Assembly: GCA_048393055.1 (NCBI GenBank)
Contig: DBFJJS010000001.1
Span: forward strand, 11,137 to 75,136
Direction: 5' to 3'
DNA length: 64,000 nucleotides
DNA from: Faeciplasma sp048393055
GTDB lineage: Bacteria; Bacillota; Clostridia; Oscillospirales; Ruminococcaceae
Below the pieces are notes generated by a model. The model was not told the DNA's origin and did not search any database. It was given only the letters and a program-made list of their open reading frames with translations. The position numbers and the translations under genes were made by a program. Positions within the stretch are counted from its first letter, which is position 1. Every line of letters starts with the position of its first letter. This document shows positions 7,833 to 16,713 of this stretch, piece after piece.

Positions 7833-8648
7833 TTACAGATTTGAGGCTTCAAATTTTCCGTTATTATATAAATATACGGTTTTAAAGCCTGTTGACACTA
7901 AAATCTTCAGTGCGTCATCAAAACCAAAGCTTAGCTGCTCTTTTTTGTGGCAATCCGATGTGAGTATTACGTTTGCCCCGCTGTCGTGTATTTTTTTAAG
8001 GCAGAACGAGTCGGGATAGGGAAGAGTCCTGTAGCCCCTCGCCATAGCTCCGGTGTTGACCTCAAACAGCCTGCCGCTTTTTATAAGGGAGTCAAGCGCG
8101 TTTGACTGAGCGAGCCTGTAGCGGACGCTGCCGGTGTCGATAAGCCGCGGGCGCTGCTCGCAGAATTTTGATATCAGGTCGAAGTGCCCGATAATATCGC
8201 AGCCGGTTTTTCGCACAACGTCCGATACCAGCCGGTAGTATTCCTCGCACAGCGCGGTCATGTCGCCGCCGAAGTATCTTTTTGCAGCGCTTTCGAGAAT
8301 TTCTGGGGACTCGTCCACGGGAATATATTCGCTTCCAAATTTTATATAGTGGACAGAGCCGATAATATAGTCGAAGCGCTCGGACGGCGGCTCGCCGAAA
8401 TAGTCAAGCTCCAGCCCGCAAAGCACGTTTATCTTATCCCGGTACTTTTCACTGAGCGCCATGCACTGAGCATAGTATTCCCGCTCCGCGCCGCATTTCA
8501 TGCAGTAGCTTGTGTCAAAGCTCGTGTAGCCGTGGGAGGAAAAGCCGATGGTGTCAAAGCCATTTTTTATCGCCTCAAGGACGATTTCCTCAAGACTGTC
8601 CGCGCCGTCGCAGAATCTGGAGTGCGTGTGCAGGTTCTGAAGCTTCAT
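7833..8648 (-). CDS. hisJ: Histidinol-phosphatase, PHP family
   Basis: This 271-residue PHP-domain metal-dependent phosphatase probably dephosphorylates histidinol phosphate, the step between HisC and HisD. Metal-binding motifs seen are LHTHSRFCDGAD (residues 5-16), GFSSHG (35-40), GLELDYF, IIGSVHYI, IIGHFDL and LTSDCHK. It is the last gene of the his operon. Its ATG overlaps the hisIE stop by one base (TGATG), showing translational coupling. Because HisB here is only the dehydratase, a separate phosphatase is required and this gene supplies it. Confidence 0.9.
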   Translation of the reverse strand: MKLQNLHTHSRFCDGADSLEEIVLEAIKNGFDTIGFSSHGYTSFDTSYCMKCGAEREYYAQCMALSEKYRDKINVLCGLELDYFGEPPSERFDYIIGSVHYIKFGSEYIPVDESPEILESAAKRYFGGDMTALCEEYYRLVSDVVRKTGCDIIGHFDLISKFCEQRPRLIDTGSVRYRLAQSNALDSLIKSGRLFEVNTGAMARGYRTLPYPDSFCLKKIHDSGANVILTSDCHKKEQLSFGFDDALKILVSTGFKTVYLYNNGKFEASNL

Positions 8649-9295
8649 CAGGTCATTTTCTCCTGCTTTACCTTTTTGTCTATAACGTGCCTCGACGCAA
8701 GCTCCGACCTTATATCCTCAAGCGATATGCCCGCTTCCACCATAAGCACTGTAAGGTGGTATATAAGGTCTGAGATTTCGTAGACGGTTTCCGCCTTGTC
8801 CTGCGCCTTTGCGGCTATGATTGCCTCCGTTGATTCCTCTCCGACCTTTTTGAGTATCTTATCAAGACCCTTTTCAAAGAGATAGGTGGTATATGAGCCT
8901 TCTTTTTTATCGGTTTTCCTGCCCGCTATAAGCTTGTAAAGTCCCTCGTAGTCGAATGCCTCGCGGTTTTCGGATTTGTACAATTCGTTTGTAAAGCAGC
9001 TGTCCGTTCCCGTGTGGCATGCAGGTCCGTCCTTTTCTACCATCACGACAAGCGCGTCGCAGTCGCAGTCCGCGGTTATGCTCACTATATGCTGATAGTT
9101 GCCGCTTGTCTCGCCCTTGAGCCACAGCTCGTTCCGCGACCGCGACCAGAAGCAGGTGAGTTCTTTTTCCATCGATATTTTAAGGCTTTCACGGTTCATA
9201 TACGCAAGCGTGAGCACGTCTTTTGTTTTCGCGTCCACAACTATTGCAGGTATAAGACCCTTTTCGTCAAATTTAAGCTCGTCTATGTTTATCAT
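8648..9295 (-). CDS. hisIE: Bifunctional phosphoribosyl-AMP cyclohydrolase / phosphoribosyl-ATP pyrophosphatase
   Basis: This 215-residue fusion catalyses steps 2 and 3 of histidine synthesis. The HisI part (residues 1-110) has LAYMNRESL, TCFWSRSRNELWLKGETSGN, and the zinc-site residues in DCDCDALVV and PACHTG. The HisE part (about 125-215) has KVGEESTEAIIAA and EISDLIYHLTVLM. It sits between hisF and hisJ, 22 nt after hisF. The order of domains and length are normal for Bacillota. Confidence 0.96.
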   Translation of the reverse strand: MINIDELKFDEKGLIPAIVVDAKTKDVLTLAYMNRESLKISMEKELTCFWSRSRNELWLKGETSGNYQHIVSITADCDCDALVVMVEKDGPACHTGTDSCFTNELYKSENREAFDYEGLYKLIAGRKTDKKEGSYTTYLFEKGLDKILKKVGEESTEAIIAAKAQDKAETVYEISDLIYHLTVLMVEAGISLEDIRSELASRHVIDKKVKQEKMT

Positions 9296-9317
9296 TTGTT
9301 ACGCCTCGCTTTTAAGG

Positions 9318-10082
9318 TTATATTCTTACGTTTACTCCGTTTTCCCTAAGGTACATTTTAAGCTCGCTTATTTTTATCTGACCGAAGTGGAATACCGAGG
9401 CTGCAAGCCCCGCGTCCACGCGTTCGAGGGCTTTAAACAGCTCCAAAAAATCCTCTTTTTTTCCCGCACCGCCGGATGCGATAACCGGAATGCTCACGGC
9501 GTCCGAGACGGCTTTAAGCATTTCAAGATCAAAGCCGTTTTTTACTCCGTCCGTGTCTATTGAATTTAAGACTATCTCGCCGGCGCCGTTCTGCTCGCCG
9601 CGTTTTGCCCACTCCACGGCGTCAAGCTCCGTTTCAATGCGCCCTCCGTTTGCGTATACCCTAAACTTCCCGTCAGGGCCGCCGCGCTTTGCGTCTATAC
9701 TTAAAACTACGCACTGAGAGCCGTACATTTTTGCGGCCTTCTCTATAATGTCCGGGTTTTTTATCGCACCGGAATTGACGCTCACCTTGTCCGCGCCGCA
9801 TTTTAAGACCCTGTCGAAGTCGTCGAGAGTGCTTATTCCCCCTCCGACCGTCAGCGGGATAAATACGTTTGAAGCAGTTTTAATCAAAATGTCGGTAAAA
9901 AGCTTTCTGCCCTCGCTTGAGGCGGTGATATCATAGAATACCAGCTCGTCCGCACCGCAGTCGCTGTAGTATTTTGCAAGCGTTACAGGGTCTGAGACGT
10001 CGTTAAGGCCTGAAAAGTTTATTCCCTTTACAACTCTCCCGCCCTTTACATCCAGGCAGGGGATGATTCTCTTGGTTATCAT
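9318..10082 (-). CDS. hisF: Imidazole glycerol phosphate synthase subunit HisF
   Basis: This 254-residue (beta/alpha)8 barrel is the cyclase subunit, which converts PRFAR plus ammonia from HisH into imidazole glycerol phosphate and AICAR. The start RIIPCLDVKGGRVVKG with the catalytic Asp, the DITAS segment, the phosphate-binding GGGIST and IASGGAG loops and the second acidic residue in SIDTDG are all present. The ATG overlaps the hisA stop by 4 bases (ATGA). It works as a heterodimer with HisH, encoded two genes upstream. Confidence 0.97.
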   Translation of the reverse strand: MITKRIIPCLDVKGGRVVKGINFSGLNDVSDPVTLAKYYSDCGADELVFYDITASSEGRKLFTDILIKTASNVFIPLTVGGGISTLDDFDRVLKCGADKVSVNSGAIKNPDIIEKAAKMYGSQCVVLSIDAKRGGPDGKFRVYANGGRIETELDAVEWAKRGEQNGAGEIVLNSIDTDGVKNGFDLEMLKAVSDAVSIPVIASGGAGKKEDFLELFKALERVDAGLAASVFHFGQIKISELKMYLRENGVNVRI

Positions 10083-10789
10083 TTTGCAGCTTCTATTGCC
10101 TCCTCCAGCTTTATTGCGCCGGTATAATACGCCTTGCCGATAATAGCTGCGCTCACTCCGATTTCCCTGAGCGCGGTTATATCGAAAAGGCTTGAGATTC
10201 CTCCCGACGCCGTTATATCAAGATCGCAGCGGCTTTTAAGAACGCGGTACAGCTCAAGGTTTGTCCCGTTCATAGCGCCGTCCTTTGATATATCGGTGCA
10301 TATCAGTGTTTTTGCGCCGATTGCTTTAAGCTTATCGACAAAGTCGTACACAGATATGCCGCCGTCCTCTATCCAGCCGCTTATCCTGACGCGCATATCG
10401 AGTATGTCCGCGCCGACGGCTATCTTTTCTTTGTAAGCGTGCACGGCTTTACGCAAAAGCTCGTCATCTTTTACCGCAGCCGTGCCCAGTATAACGCGGC
10501 TTATCCCTGCGCCGAGATATTTCTCTATCGTCTCAAGCGAGCGTATCCCGCCGCCGACCTCTACAAACATGCCGGTTTTTTCTGCAATGGCTGTTATAAG
10601 CTCAAAATTCGGGGATAAACCGCTTTTTGCGCCGTCAAGGTCCACGATGTGAACATGCGTAGCGCCGCAGCGCTTGAAGTCGAGTGCCGCGTCCATAGGG
10701 TCTCCGTAGTCGGTTTTAAGACTGTAATCACCGTTGTAAAGCCTTACAGCCTTACCGTTTATAATATCGATTGCAGGAAAAATTATCAT
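10079..10789 (-). CDS. hisA: ProFAR isomerase HisA
   Basis: This 236-residue barrel enzyme isomerises ProFAR to PRFAR (Amadori rearrangement). It begins MIIFPAIDIINGKAVRLYNGD, with the catalytic Asp in PAIDI, and contains HIVDLDGAKSG, VGGGIRS, ICTDISKDG and TASGGISS. It shares the HisF fold. Overlaps of 4 bases at both ends (with hisH upstream and hisF downstream) indicate tight translational coupling. Confidence 0.97.
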   Translation of the reverse strand: MIIFPAIDIINGKAVRLYNGDYSLKTDYGDPMDAALDFKRCGATHVHIVDLDGAKSGLSPNFELITAIAEKTGMFVEVGGGIRSLETIEKYLGAGISRVILGTAAVKDDELLRKAVHAYKEKIAVGADILDMRVRISGWIEDGGISVYDFVDKLKAIGAKTLICTDISKDGAMNGTNLELYRVLKSRCDLDITASGGISSLFDITALREIGVSAAIIGKAYYTGAIKLEEAIEAAK

Positions 10790-11421
10790 AGTGCCATCTC
10801 CTGAGAGGGTATTTCGCAGAATGCCCTTAGCATTTTAAGACCGGTTTCTCCGCTCTTTTCGGGGTGGAACTGACACCCGTAGACGTTTTTGCTCCAGACA
10901 GCCGCGGTTATCGGGACGCTGTAGTCGGTGTATGCGCATACGCTGTCATCGCAGCCTGTGCCGTAGTAGGAATGCACGAAGTACACATAGTCGCCGGAGC
11001 GGCTGTACCTGAAGATAGGGCAGTCGGACTTTGTTATTTCGAGGGCGTTCCAGCCTATCTGCGGGATTTTAAGCTTGTCTGAAACAACGCCCTTCATCGG
11101 TCTTACCTCTCCGCGTATAAGCCCAAGACCTTTGTGGCAGCCGAATTCATAGCTTTTGTCGAACAGAAGCTGCATTCCAAGGCATATCCCGAGAAGAGGC
11201 TTTCCGCGCCCTGCCTCCTGCCTGATAACCTCGGCAAGACCTGATTGCGACAGCTTTTTGGCTGCGTCCTCAAAAGCTCCTACTCCCGGAAGAATTATTT
11301 TATCGCTTTTCCCGATAGTATCGGGGTCGGAGGTGGCGACAGCGTCCGCTCCGATTTGAGCTAAGCTTGCCGTGAGGGAAAACAGGTTTCCGACGCCGTA
11401 ATCAACAATCGCTATCATCAC
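10786..11421 (-). CDS. hisH: Imidazole glycerol phosphate synthase glutaminase HisH
   Basis: This 211-residue class I glutamine amidotransferase feeds ammonia to HisF. The oxyanion/nucleophile elbow GICLGMQLLF contains the catalytic Cys, and QFHPEKSGETG carries the His and Glu of the triad. The start IAIVDYGVGNLFSL is typical. Its ends overlap hisB and hisA by 4 bases each. Confidence 0.97.
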   Translation of the reverse strand: MMIAIVDYGVGNLFSLTASLAQIGADAVATSDPDTIGKSDKIILPGVGAFEDAAKKLSQSGLAEVIRQEAGRGKPLLGICLGMQLLFDKSYEFGCHKGLGLIRGEVRPMKGVVSDKLKIPQIGWNALEITKSDCPIFRYSRSGDYVYFVHSYYGTGCDDSVCAYTDYSVPITAAVWSKNVYGCQFHPEKSGETGLKMLRAFCEIPSQEMAL

Positions 11422-12005
11422 AGAACTCCTTTTGTAGACGGTATTTCGTCAGCCGCCTCGGGGTCGATTCTTACAGCCGTGCGAATGCTTTTTGCAAGGC
11501 TCTTAAACGTACCCTCAATGATGTGGTGGCTGTTTTTGCCGTCGAGCTGTTTAATGTGAAGAGTGATTTGCGCGCTTCTTGCAAAAGCCGCCATGAACTC
11601 CTCGCACAGCTCTGTGTCGAAGTCACCGACCTTTTGAGCGGGAATATCGAGCGAACAGCAAAGCTGAGAGCGCCCGGAAATATCTACTGAGGTTAGTATA
11701 AGGGCCTCATCCATCGGAAGGATCATGTATCCGTAGCGGCAGATGCCCTTCATGTCCCCAAGGGCGCCTTTTATCGCCTCGCCGAGGCATATTCCAACGT
11801 CCTCGACCGTGTGGTGGTAGTCTACATTTGTGTCTCCGACGCAACTTACCTCAAGGTCTATTCTTGAGTGCCTGGCAAATAAAGTGAGCATGTGATCAAG
11901 AAATCCGCATCCCGTCAGGACGCTGCTTTTACCGCTCCCGTCGAGGTTTACCGCAAGCGCGATATCGGTTTCATTTGTTTTTCTTTGAATACGTGCAGTC
12001 CTCAA
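11418..12005 (-). CDS. hisB: Imidazoleglycerol-phosphate dehydratase
   Basis: This 195-residue enzyme dehydrates imidazole glycerol phosphate to imidazole acetol phosphate. The manganese-binding motifs DHMLTLFARHS, DYHHTVEDVGICLGEA and NSHHIIEGTFK are visible. It is monofunctional: no phosphatase domain is fused, in line with the separate hisJ. The start codon is TTG at 12005, preceded by GGAGGGATAAAA. It lies 2 nt after hisC and overlaps hisH by 4. Confidence 0.96.
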   Translation of the reverse strand: MRTARIQRKTNETDIALAVNLDGSGKSSVLTGCGFLDHMLTLFARHSRIDLEVSCVGDTNVDYHHTVEDVGICLGEAIKGALGDMKGICRYGYMILPMDEALILTSVDISGRSQLCCSLDIPAQKVGDFDTELCEEFMAAFARSAQITLHIKQLDGKNSHHIIEGTFKSLAKSIRTAVRIDPEAADEIPSTKGVL

Positions 12006-12007
12006 TT

Positions 12008-13075
12008 TTATCCCTCCGACAAAATTTTTCTAAGCGCCTGTATCAGCGCGTCCATTTCCTCCGGCGTGCCTATGGTTATTCTAAGGTAATCCGAAATCCT
12101 ATCGTCGTCGAATCTGCGCACGAGTATACCGTTTTCCCGCAGCCGCTCAAATATAAGCTTACCGGGCATTTTGCCGGTCCTTGCAAATACGAAGTTAGCC
12201 CTTGAGTCTGTAAGCTCGAAGCCCATTTCCTTAAGCGAAGAAGCAGTTTTTTCTCTTGTGCGGGCAATTTTTTGGCAGTTGCCGCTGTAGTACTCGATAT
12301 CGTCAAGGGCTGCCTCTCCCGCCGCAAGGGTAATGCGGTTTACGGAATAGGGGTTGGTGGAGTATTTGATTTTTTCAAGGTCGCTTATTATCTCCCTGCC
12401 CGCAAGTGCAAATCCCAGCCTTGCGCCGGCCATGGACATTGACTTCGAGTAGGTCCGGCATACGATCAGGTTTTCAAGCTCTCCTATCATGCTTACGCAG
12501 CTTTGCGCGCCGAAGTCGACATACGCCTCGTCCACTATTACCGCGCAGCCAGGGCTGTCAAGGCAAATTCCCTTTATGTCGTTTGGGGTAAGAGCTATGC
12601 CGGTGGGTGCGTTTGGGTTTGCTATCACGATAAGCCCGCTTTTAAGCCCCGCATAATCCGAACAGTCGATGGTAAAATCGCTTTTCAGCGGGAACACAAC
12701 CGCCTGTGTGCCGTGTAGCCTGCAAAAGACCTTGTAAAACCCGTAGGTTATGTCCGCAAAATATGCGTTTCTTTCATTAGAGGCAAACGCTGTGAAGGCA
12801 GTATTTAAAACGTCGTCCGAGCTGTTTGAAACAAAGACATTTTCGCTCTTAAGCCCATACGTCTGCGCCAGCTTTTTCTTTAAATTCGCGCAGGTCGGGT
12901 CTGGGTAAAGCCGAAGAAGCGCCGCCTCGGAAGCGTTTACCGCGTTTATGACTCCCTGCGAGGGAGGGTAGGGGGACTCGTTTGTGTTGAGCTTGATATA
13001 TTTGCGGTCCCTTGGCTGCTCTCCCGGGGTATATGCGGTGAGGTCCTGATATCTTGAAACTAAAAATCTGCTCAT
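12008..13075 (-). CDS. hisC: Histidinol-phosphate aminotransferase
   Basis: This 355-residue PLP-dependent class II aminotransferase converts imidazole acetol phosphate and glutamate to histidinol phosphate. Landmarks are LNTNESPYPPS near the N-terminus, IANPNAPTG, VDEAYVDF and the PLP-lysine motif RTYSKSMSMAGARLGFALA. Length is normal. It lies 10 nt downstream of hisD; the ribosome-binding site is weak (GGGGCGGGC), so coupling to hisD is likely. Confidence 0.95.
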   Translation of the reverse strand: MSRFLVSRYQDLTAYTPGEQPRDRKYIKLNTNESPYPPSQGVINAVNASEAALLRLYPDPTCANLKKKLAQTYGLKSENVFVSNSSDDVLNTAFTAFASNERNAYFADITYGFYKVFCRLHGTQAVVFPLKSDFTIDCSDYAGLKSGLIVIANPNAPTGIALTPNDIKGICLDSPGCAVIVDEAYVDFGAQSCVSMIGELENLIVCRTYSKSMSMAGARLGFALAGREIISDLEKIKYSTNPYSVNRITLAAGEAALDDIEYYSGNCQKIARTREKTASSLKEMGFELTDSRANFVFARTGKMPGKLIFERLRENGILVRRFDDDRISDYLRITIGTPEEMDALIQALRKILSEG

Positions 13076-13085
13076 TGCCCGCCCC

Positions 13086-14372
13086 TTATTTTTTGTTCTC
13101 GCCGGAAAACCTTATAACCGCGCTGTTGGCGTGCCCCGTAAGACCTTCCTGCCGTGCAAAGTATGCTATATCCTTGTACACCTTTTCAAGGGCTTCTTTT
13201 GTATAATAGGTGTACTGCGTTTTTTTCACAAAGTCGTCTACAGACAGCGGGGAAGAAAATCTTGCCGTTCCGCTTGTCGGAAGGGTGTGGTTTGCGCCGC
13301 TGAAGTAGTCGCCGAGCGCCTCCGGACAATATCTTCCCATAAACACAGAGCCTGCGTTTTTGATTTTCGGAAGATAGTCGAACGGGTTGTCCAAAACAAG
13401 CTCAAGATGCTCCGGGGCAATCCTGTTCGCTATGTCTATTGCCTCGGAAATAGAGCCTACCACTATTATCTTGCCGTTGTTTTCTATAGACTCTCTCGCG
13501 ATATCGCGGCGCTCAAGCCCTTCAAGCTGAGACTCTATTTCGCCGGCTACAGCCTGGGCAAGTTCCATCGATTCCGTCACAAGAACGGCGCTCGCAAGCC
13601 TGTCGTGCTCGGCCTGAGAAAGAAGATCCGCCGCTACGAACGCGGGATTGCTGTAGTTATCCGCAATGACGAGTATTTCGCTCGGTCCTGCTATCATATC
13701 TATCGAGACCCTGCCGAAAACCTGCTTTTTTGCTTCCGCCACATAAGCGTTGCCGGGTCCTACTATCTTATCGACCTTTGGTATGCTTTCAGTGCCGTAG
13801 GCGAGCGCCGCGATAGCCTGCGCCCCTCCAACCTTGAATATTTTATCTATGCCGGCTATCTTTGCGGCGGCGAGGATAGCGGGATTTATCGTTCCGTTTT
13901 TAGACGGTGGACTGACCATGATAAGGTTTTTGCAGCCCGCGAGCTTTGCCGGAATGGCGTCCATAAGAACGGTAGACGGATATGCTGCAGTGCCTCCCGG
14001 TACGTACAGCCCCACGCTTTCTATCGGTATTATCTTCTGACCGCATACTATGCCGTCTTTTTCGGAAATTACAAACGAGCTTCTTATCTGCCTTGAGTGG
14101 AATTCGCGGATATTTGCCGCAGCCTCCTCAAGTATGCGTATAAACTCCGGCTCAACGGAGCTTATCGCACAGTCTATTTCCTCCTGAGGCACGGCTAATT
14201 CTGAAATTTCCGCCTTATCGAACTTGGCAGAGTATTCTCTTAAAGCGGCGTCGCCGTTTCGTTTTACGTTCTCAATAATCTTGGAAACAGTTTCTTCCAC
14301 TGACGCCGAGTTTTCGCATCGTGAAAAAATAACTTCGTTTGAAGCCTTTCCGTATGGGTAGATTTTAATCAC
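13086..14372 (-). CDS. hisD: Histidinol dehydrogenase
   Basis: This 428-residue zinc enzyme oxidises histidinol to histidine in two NAD+ steps. Recognised segments are GLYVPGGTAAYPSTVLM, VGPGNAYVAEAKK, DMIAGPSEILV, LLSQAEHD and NHTLPTSGTARF, which include the catalytic and zinc-binding His, Glu and Gln residues. The start is GTG at 14372 with AAAGGAATG upstream. It sits 21 nt after hisG. Confidence 0.97.
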   Translation of the reverse strand: MIKIYPYGKASNEVIFSRCENSASVEETVSKIIENVKRNGDAALREYSAKFDKAEISELAVPQEEIDCAISSVEPEFIRILEEAAANIREFHSRQIRSSFVISEKDGIVCGQKIIPIESVGLYVPGGTAAYPSTVLMDAIPAKLAGCKNLIMVSPPSKNGTINPAILAAAKIAGIDKIFKVGGAQAIAALAYGTESIPKVDKIVGPGNAYVAEAKKQVFGRVSIDMIAGPSEILVIADNYSNPAFVAADLLSQAEHDRLASAVLVTESMELAQAVAGEIESQLEGLERRDIARESIENNGKIIVVGSISEAIDIANRIAPEHLELVLDNPFDYLPKIKNAGSVFMGRYCPEALGDYFSGANHTLPTSGTARFSSPLSVDDFVKKTQYTYYTKEALEKVYKDIAYFARQEGLTGHANSAVIRFSGENKK

Positions 14373-14393
14373 TTATATCATTCCTTTGCATGG

Positions 14394-15014
14394 TCAGATT
14401 CTTTTTTCGAGAGCCGCCGTGACAGCTCTTATCTCGTCAGTCTTGAACTTGGCGCTCGCCTTGTTGGCTATAAGCCTCGCGGAAATATTCGTTATGGTTT
14501 CGCACACCTCAAGGTCGTTTTCCTTAAGCGTTGTGCCTGTTTCGACAATATCCACTATTACATCCGACAGCTTTAGTATCGGCGCAAGCTCTATAGAGCC
14601 GTGAAGCTTGATAATGTCGATGCTCCTCGATTTTGACTGGTAATATTCGCTTGCTATTTTAGGAAACTTTGTCGCTACGGTAAGAGTTTTGTCGGTGCTG
14701 TCCCGAAAGCCTTTTTCAGCCGCTACACACATTCTGCATTTTCCTATTTTAAGGTCGAGCAGCTCGTATACGTCAGGGGAATATTCAAGTATAATGTCTT
14801 TTCCGGCTACCCCTATGTCCGCCGCACCTCTTTCGACATATATGGCGACGTCGGTGGGCTTGACCCAAAAGTATCTTACTCCGTTTTCCGGGTTTTCAAA
14901 TATCAGCTTTCTCGTGCCAGGCTCGTTTATGCTTGGGCAGCCGTAGCCTGCGTCCTCAAACATTTTATAGACCTTTTCTCCGAGCCTGCCTTTGGGAAGG
15001 GCTATGTTTATCAT
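14394..15014 (-). CDS. hisG: ATP phosphoribosyltransferase, short form
   Basis: This 206-residue protein is the short-form catalytic HisG, which condenses ATP and PRPP in the first and feedback-controlled step of histidine synthesis. It starts MINIALPKGRLGE and contains the PRPP loop DIVETGTTLKEN. Short HisG lacks the C-terminal regulatory domain and needs HisZ, which is encoded directly upstream. I start at ATG 15014 because AGGAAAAAAG precedes it; an in-frame ATG at 15032 lies inside hisZ and would add six residues. Confidence 0.94.
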   Translation of the reverse strand: MINIALPKGRLGEKVYKMFEDAGYGCPSINEPGTRKLIFENPENGVRYFWVKPTDVAIYVERGAADIGVAGKDIILEYSPDVYELLDLKIGKCRMCVAAEKGFRDSTDKTLTVATKFPKIASEYYQSKSRSIDIIKLHGSIELAPILKLSDVIVDIVETGTTLKENDLEVCETITNISARLIANKASAKFKTDEIRAVTAALEKRI

Positions 15015-15015
15015 C

Positions 15016-16137
15016 TTACTTTTTTCCTGCATCGCAAAGACCCCCGTCCTTAAAAATCTTTACAGAGCGGTATTTCGCTTTTTCCGAAAGCTTCCTTACG
15101 ACTGCAACGCGGCTTCCGCTCTCGATAAGCTTCTGCACGGCGCTTCTTAAAGCCTTTACGTCGCTTTCATCATTATATAGGATTGCGACGTCCGCGTCAA
15201 ATTCGTCCGCATTGTCAAAAATGCGCTCAAGGAGGTTTATATTTATTCCGAAGCCAATAGCTCCGCTTTGCTTTCCCATTCTGCGCATAAGCAGATCGTA
15301 CCGTCCGCCGGTGAGGATTTTTTCGGGGATTCCCATGATAAAGCCCTGAAAAACTACGCCGTTATAGTAGCTTATGTCCTGAACGACTGAAAAATCAAGT
15401 CTTATGGCTTTGTAAAACTCCTCGCCCTGGAGTACGTCCAAAATTTTGCTCAGCTCGTTTAACCCTTGCTTTAAAGAATCGGACGGAGAATCGCCGTACA
15501 TTTTTTTCAGCTCCGAAACAGCCTCCGCCGGGTTTGTGCTTATCTCAAGCAGCCGGGTCAGCTTTTCGCCTTTGCCGCCCAAAAGCTCTTTTATGCCATG
15601 GGTGTTCTTTGCCGCTATACAGCCAAGAAGCTCTTTTTTATCGGCTTCGGGAAGATTCAGCTCGTCGATAAGCCCCGAAACTATTCCCATATGAGATATG
15701 TCCAAAACGTACTCCCGCTCGAAAAGCCCGAGCCCCTGCGCCGCAAGACCTATTACCTCGCAGGTGCAGTAAAGGTCAATATCTCCTATGCACTCAAGAC
15801 CGGACTGCAAAATACCGGTAAGCTGGCGCTGCCCCGCAAACGCCCTGTATACGTTTTCACTGTAATGATATCTTTCGGTTATTCCGCCTATATCCTTTGA
15901 GTTTCTTATTATCGACATCGTAACGTCAGGCTTAAGCGCCATCAGCCTGCCGTTGTTGTCGGTAAAGGTTATTATGTTTTCGCCCGACAAAAAATCCTTG
16001 TTTTTAGCGTATATGTCATACTCCTCAAACCTGCTCATCTTGAAATGGAGATACCCTCTGCTTTCGTAGAGCGCCCTCAGGCGGAGCATCGCTGTTTCGC
16101 TGCTTTTCAGCGCGCTTATTACACTTTCGTTTGTCAC
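15016..16137 (-). CDS. hisZ: ATP phosphoribosyltransferase regulatory subunit
   Basis: This 373-residue protein is a histidyl-tRNA-synthetase paralogue that forms the hetero-octamer with short HisG and carries the histidine feedback site. It shows class II synthetase-like motifs (FTDNNGRLMALKPDVTMSIIR; GGRYDLLMRRMG) but is shorter than HisS, with a reduced C-terminal region. It overlaps yerC by 4 bases and ends just before hisG. Confidence 0.93.
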   Translation of the reverse strand: MTNESVISALKSSETAMLRLRALYESRGYLHFKMSRFEEYDIYAKNKDFLSGENIITFTDNNGRLMALKPDVTMSIIRNSKDIGGITERYHYSENVYRAFAGQRQLTGILQSGLECIGDIDLYCTCEVIGLAAQGLGLFEREYVLDISHMGIVSGLIDELNLPEADKKELLGCIAAKNTHGIKELLGGKGEKLTRLLEISTNPAEAVSELKKMYGDSPSDSLKQGLNELSKILDVLQGEEFYKAIRLDFSVVQDISYYNGVVFQGFIMGIPEKILTGGRYDLLMRRMGKQSGAIGFGININLLERIFDNADEFDADVAILYNDESDVKALRSAVQKLIESGSRVAVVRKLSEKAKYRSVKIFKDGGLCDAGKK

Positions 16138-16436
16138 TGCTGCTTCGCGTCCTTTCGTTTGCCCTTTTCTATTACAGACCTGTATCCGCCCGCGCCGTAG
16201 TTAAGGCTGCGGTTTACACGGCTTATTGTGGTTGTGCTTGCGCCGGTTTTTTCTGCAATATCCGAGTATATGAGCCCATTTGAAAGAAGCCTTGCTACTT
16301 CAAACCTCTGTGAGAATTCCTTTATTTCCTTTACCGTGCACAAGTCACTGAAAAAGCTCTCGCATTCCTGTTCTGTTTCAAGTGAAAGTATCGCCAGGAA
16401 AAGCTCTCTCGTGCTATCGTTAAATAAATTTCCCAT
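16134..16436 (-). CDS. yerC: YerC/TrpR-like repressor heading the his operon
   Basis: This 100-residue protein belongs to the YerC/YecD branch of the TrpR superfamily. The helix-turn-helix reads DIAEKTGASTTTISRVNRSL (residues 59-78), followed by NYGAGGY. Family members at the head of his operons have been predicted by comparative genomics to be histidine-responsive repressors. Here it is the first gene of the operon, overlaps hisZ by 4 bases, and a perfect 15-bp palindrome overlaps the -10 box upstream. Autoregulation of the whole operon is a reasonable inference, though the ligand is not shown by the sequence. Confidence 0.85.
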   Translation of the reverse strand: MGNLFNDSTRELFLAILSLETEQECESFFSDLCTVKEIKEFSQRFEVARLLSNGLIYSDIAEKTGASTTTISRVNRSLNYGAGGYRSVIEKGKRKDAKQQ

Positions 16437-16456
16437 AATTCCTCCATAGTTTTAAT

Positions 16457-16471
16457 ATAACATCATGTTAT
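16457..16471. promoter_or_regulatory. Palindromic candidate operator of the his operon
   Basis: ATAACAT-C-ATGTTAT is a perfect 15-bp palindrome (7-bp arms, one central base) that overlaps the -10 hexamer of the his promoter. It is positioned to block RNA polymerase and is a candidate site for the YerC-type protein encoded immediately downstream. Confidence 0.6.
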
Positions 16472-16493
16472 CACTTTAGAGTAGTAGAGTCAA
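16465..16493 (-). promoter_or_regulatory. Promoter of the his operon
   Basis: On the minus strand TTGACT (16493-16488) and TAACAT (16470-16465) have a 17-bp spacer. The leader is short (about 20 nt), leaving no room for a T-box or an attenuator. Confidence 0.7.
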
Positions 16494-16610
16494 GAGGAAT
16501 TTCTAACAAAATAATTCCGCACAGGCCCGCCTGTTTGCCGCATTTTACAGATATCTGCCTGTAGGTATGCCATGAGCATTTATGTGCGGCAAGAAAATAA
16601 AATAAAAGCG

Positions 16611-16639
16611 TTGTACTTGTTAAGAAAACATGCTATAAT
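16611..16639 (+). promoter_or_regulatory. Promoter of the membrane/TPR-like gene
   Basis: TTGTAC (16611) and TATAAT (16634) are separated by 17 bp. The divergent gap 16437-16713 otherwise holds only the his promoter and a distant 7-bp inverted repeat (CCGCACA at 16517, TGTGCGG at 16583). Confidence 0.75.
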
Positions 16640-16713
16640 TACATTATTGATTATTTAAATTGTAAAACGCTCCCATATAGCGGTGGTATTTAAAATATTA
16701 AGAGGTGGCTGTT

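Noticed and set aside
16437..16465. T-box or His attenuator in front of the his operon
   Set aside because: The leader is about 20 nt and contains no T-box sequence or histidine-rich leader peptide.
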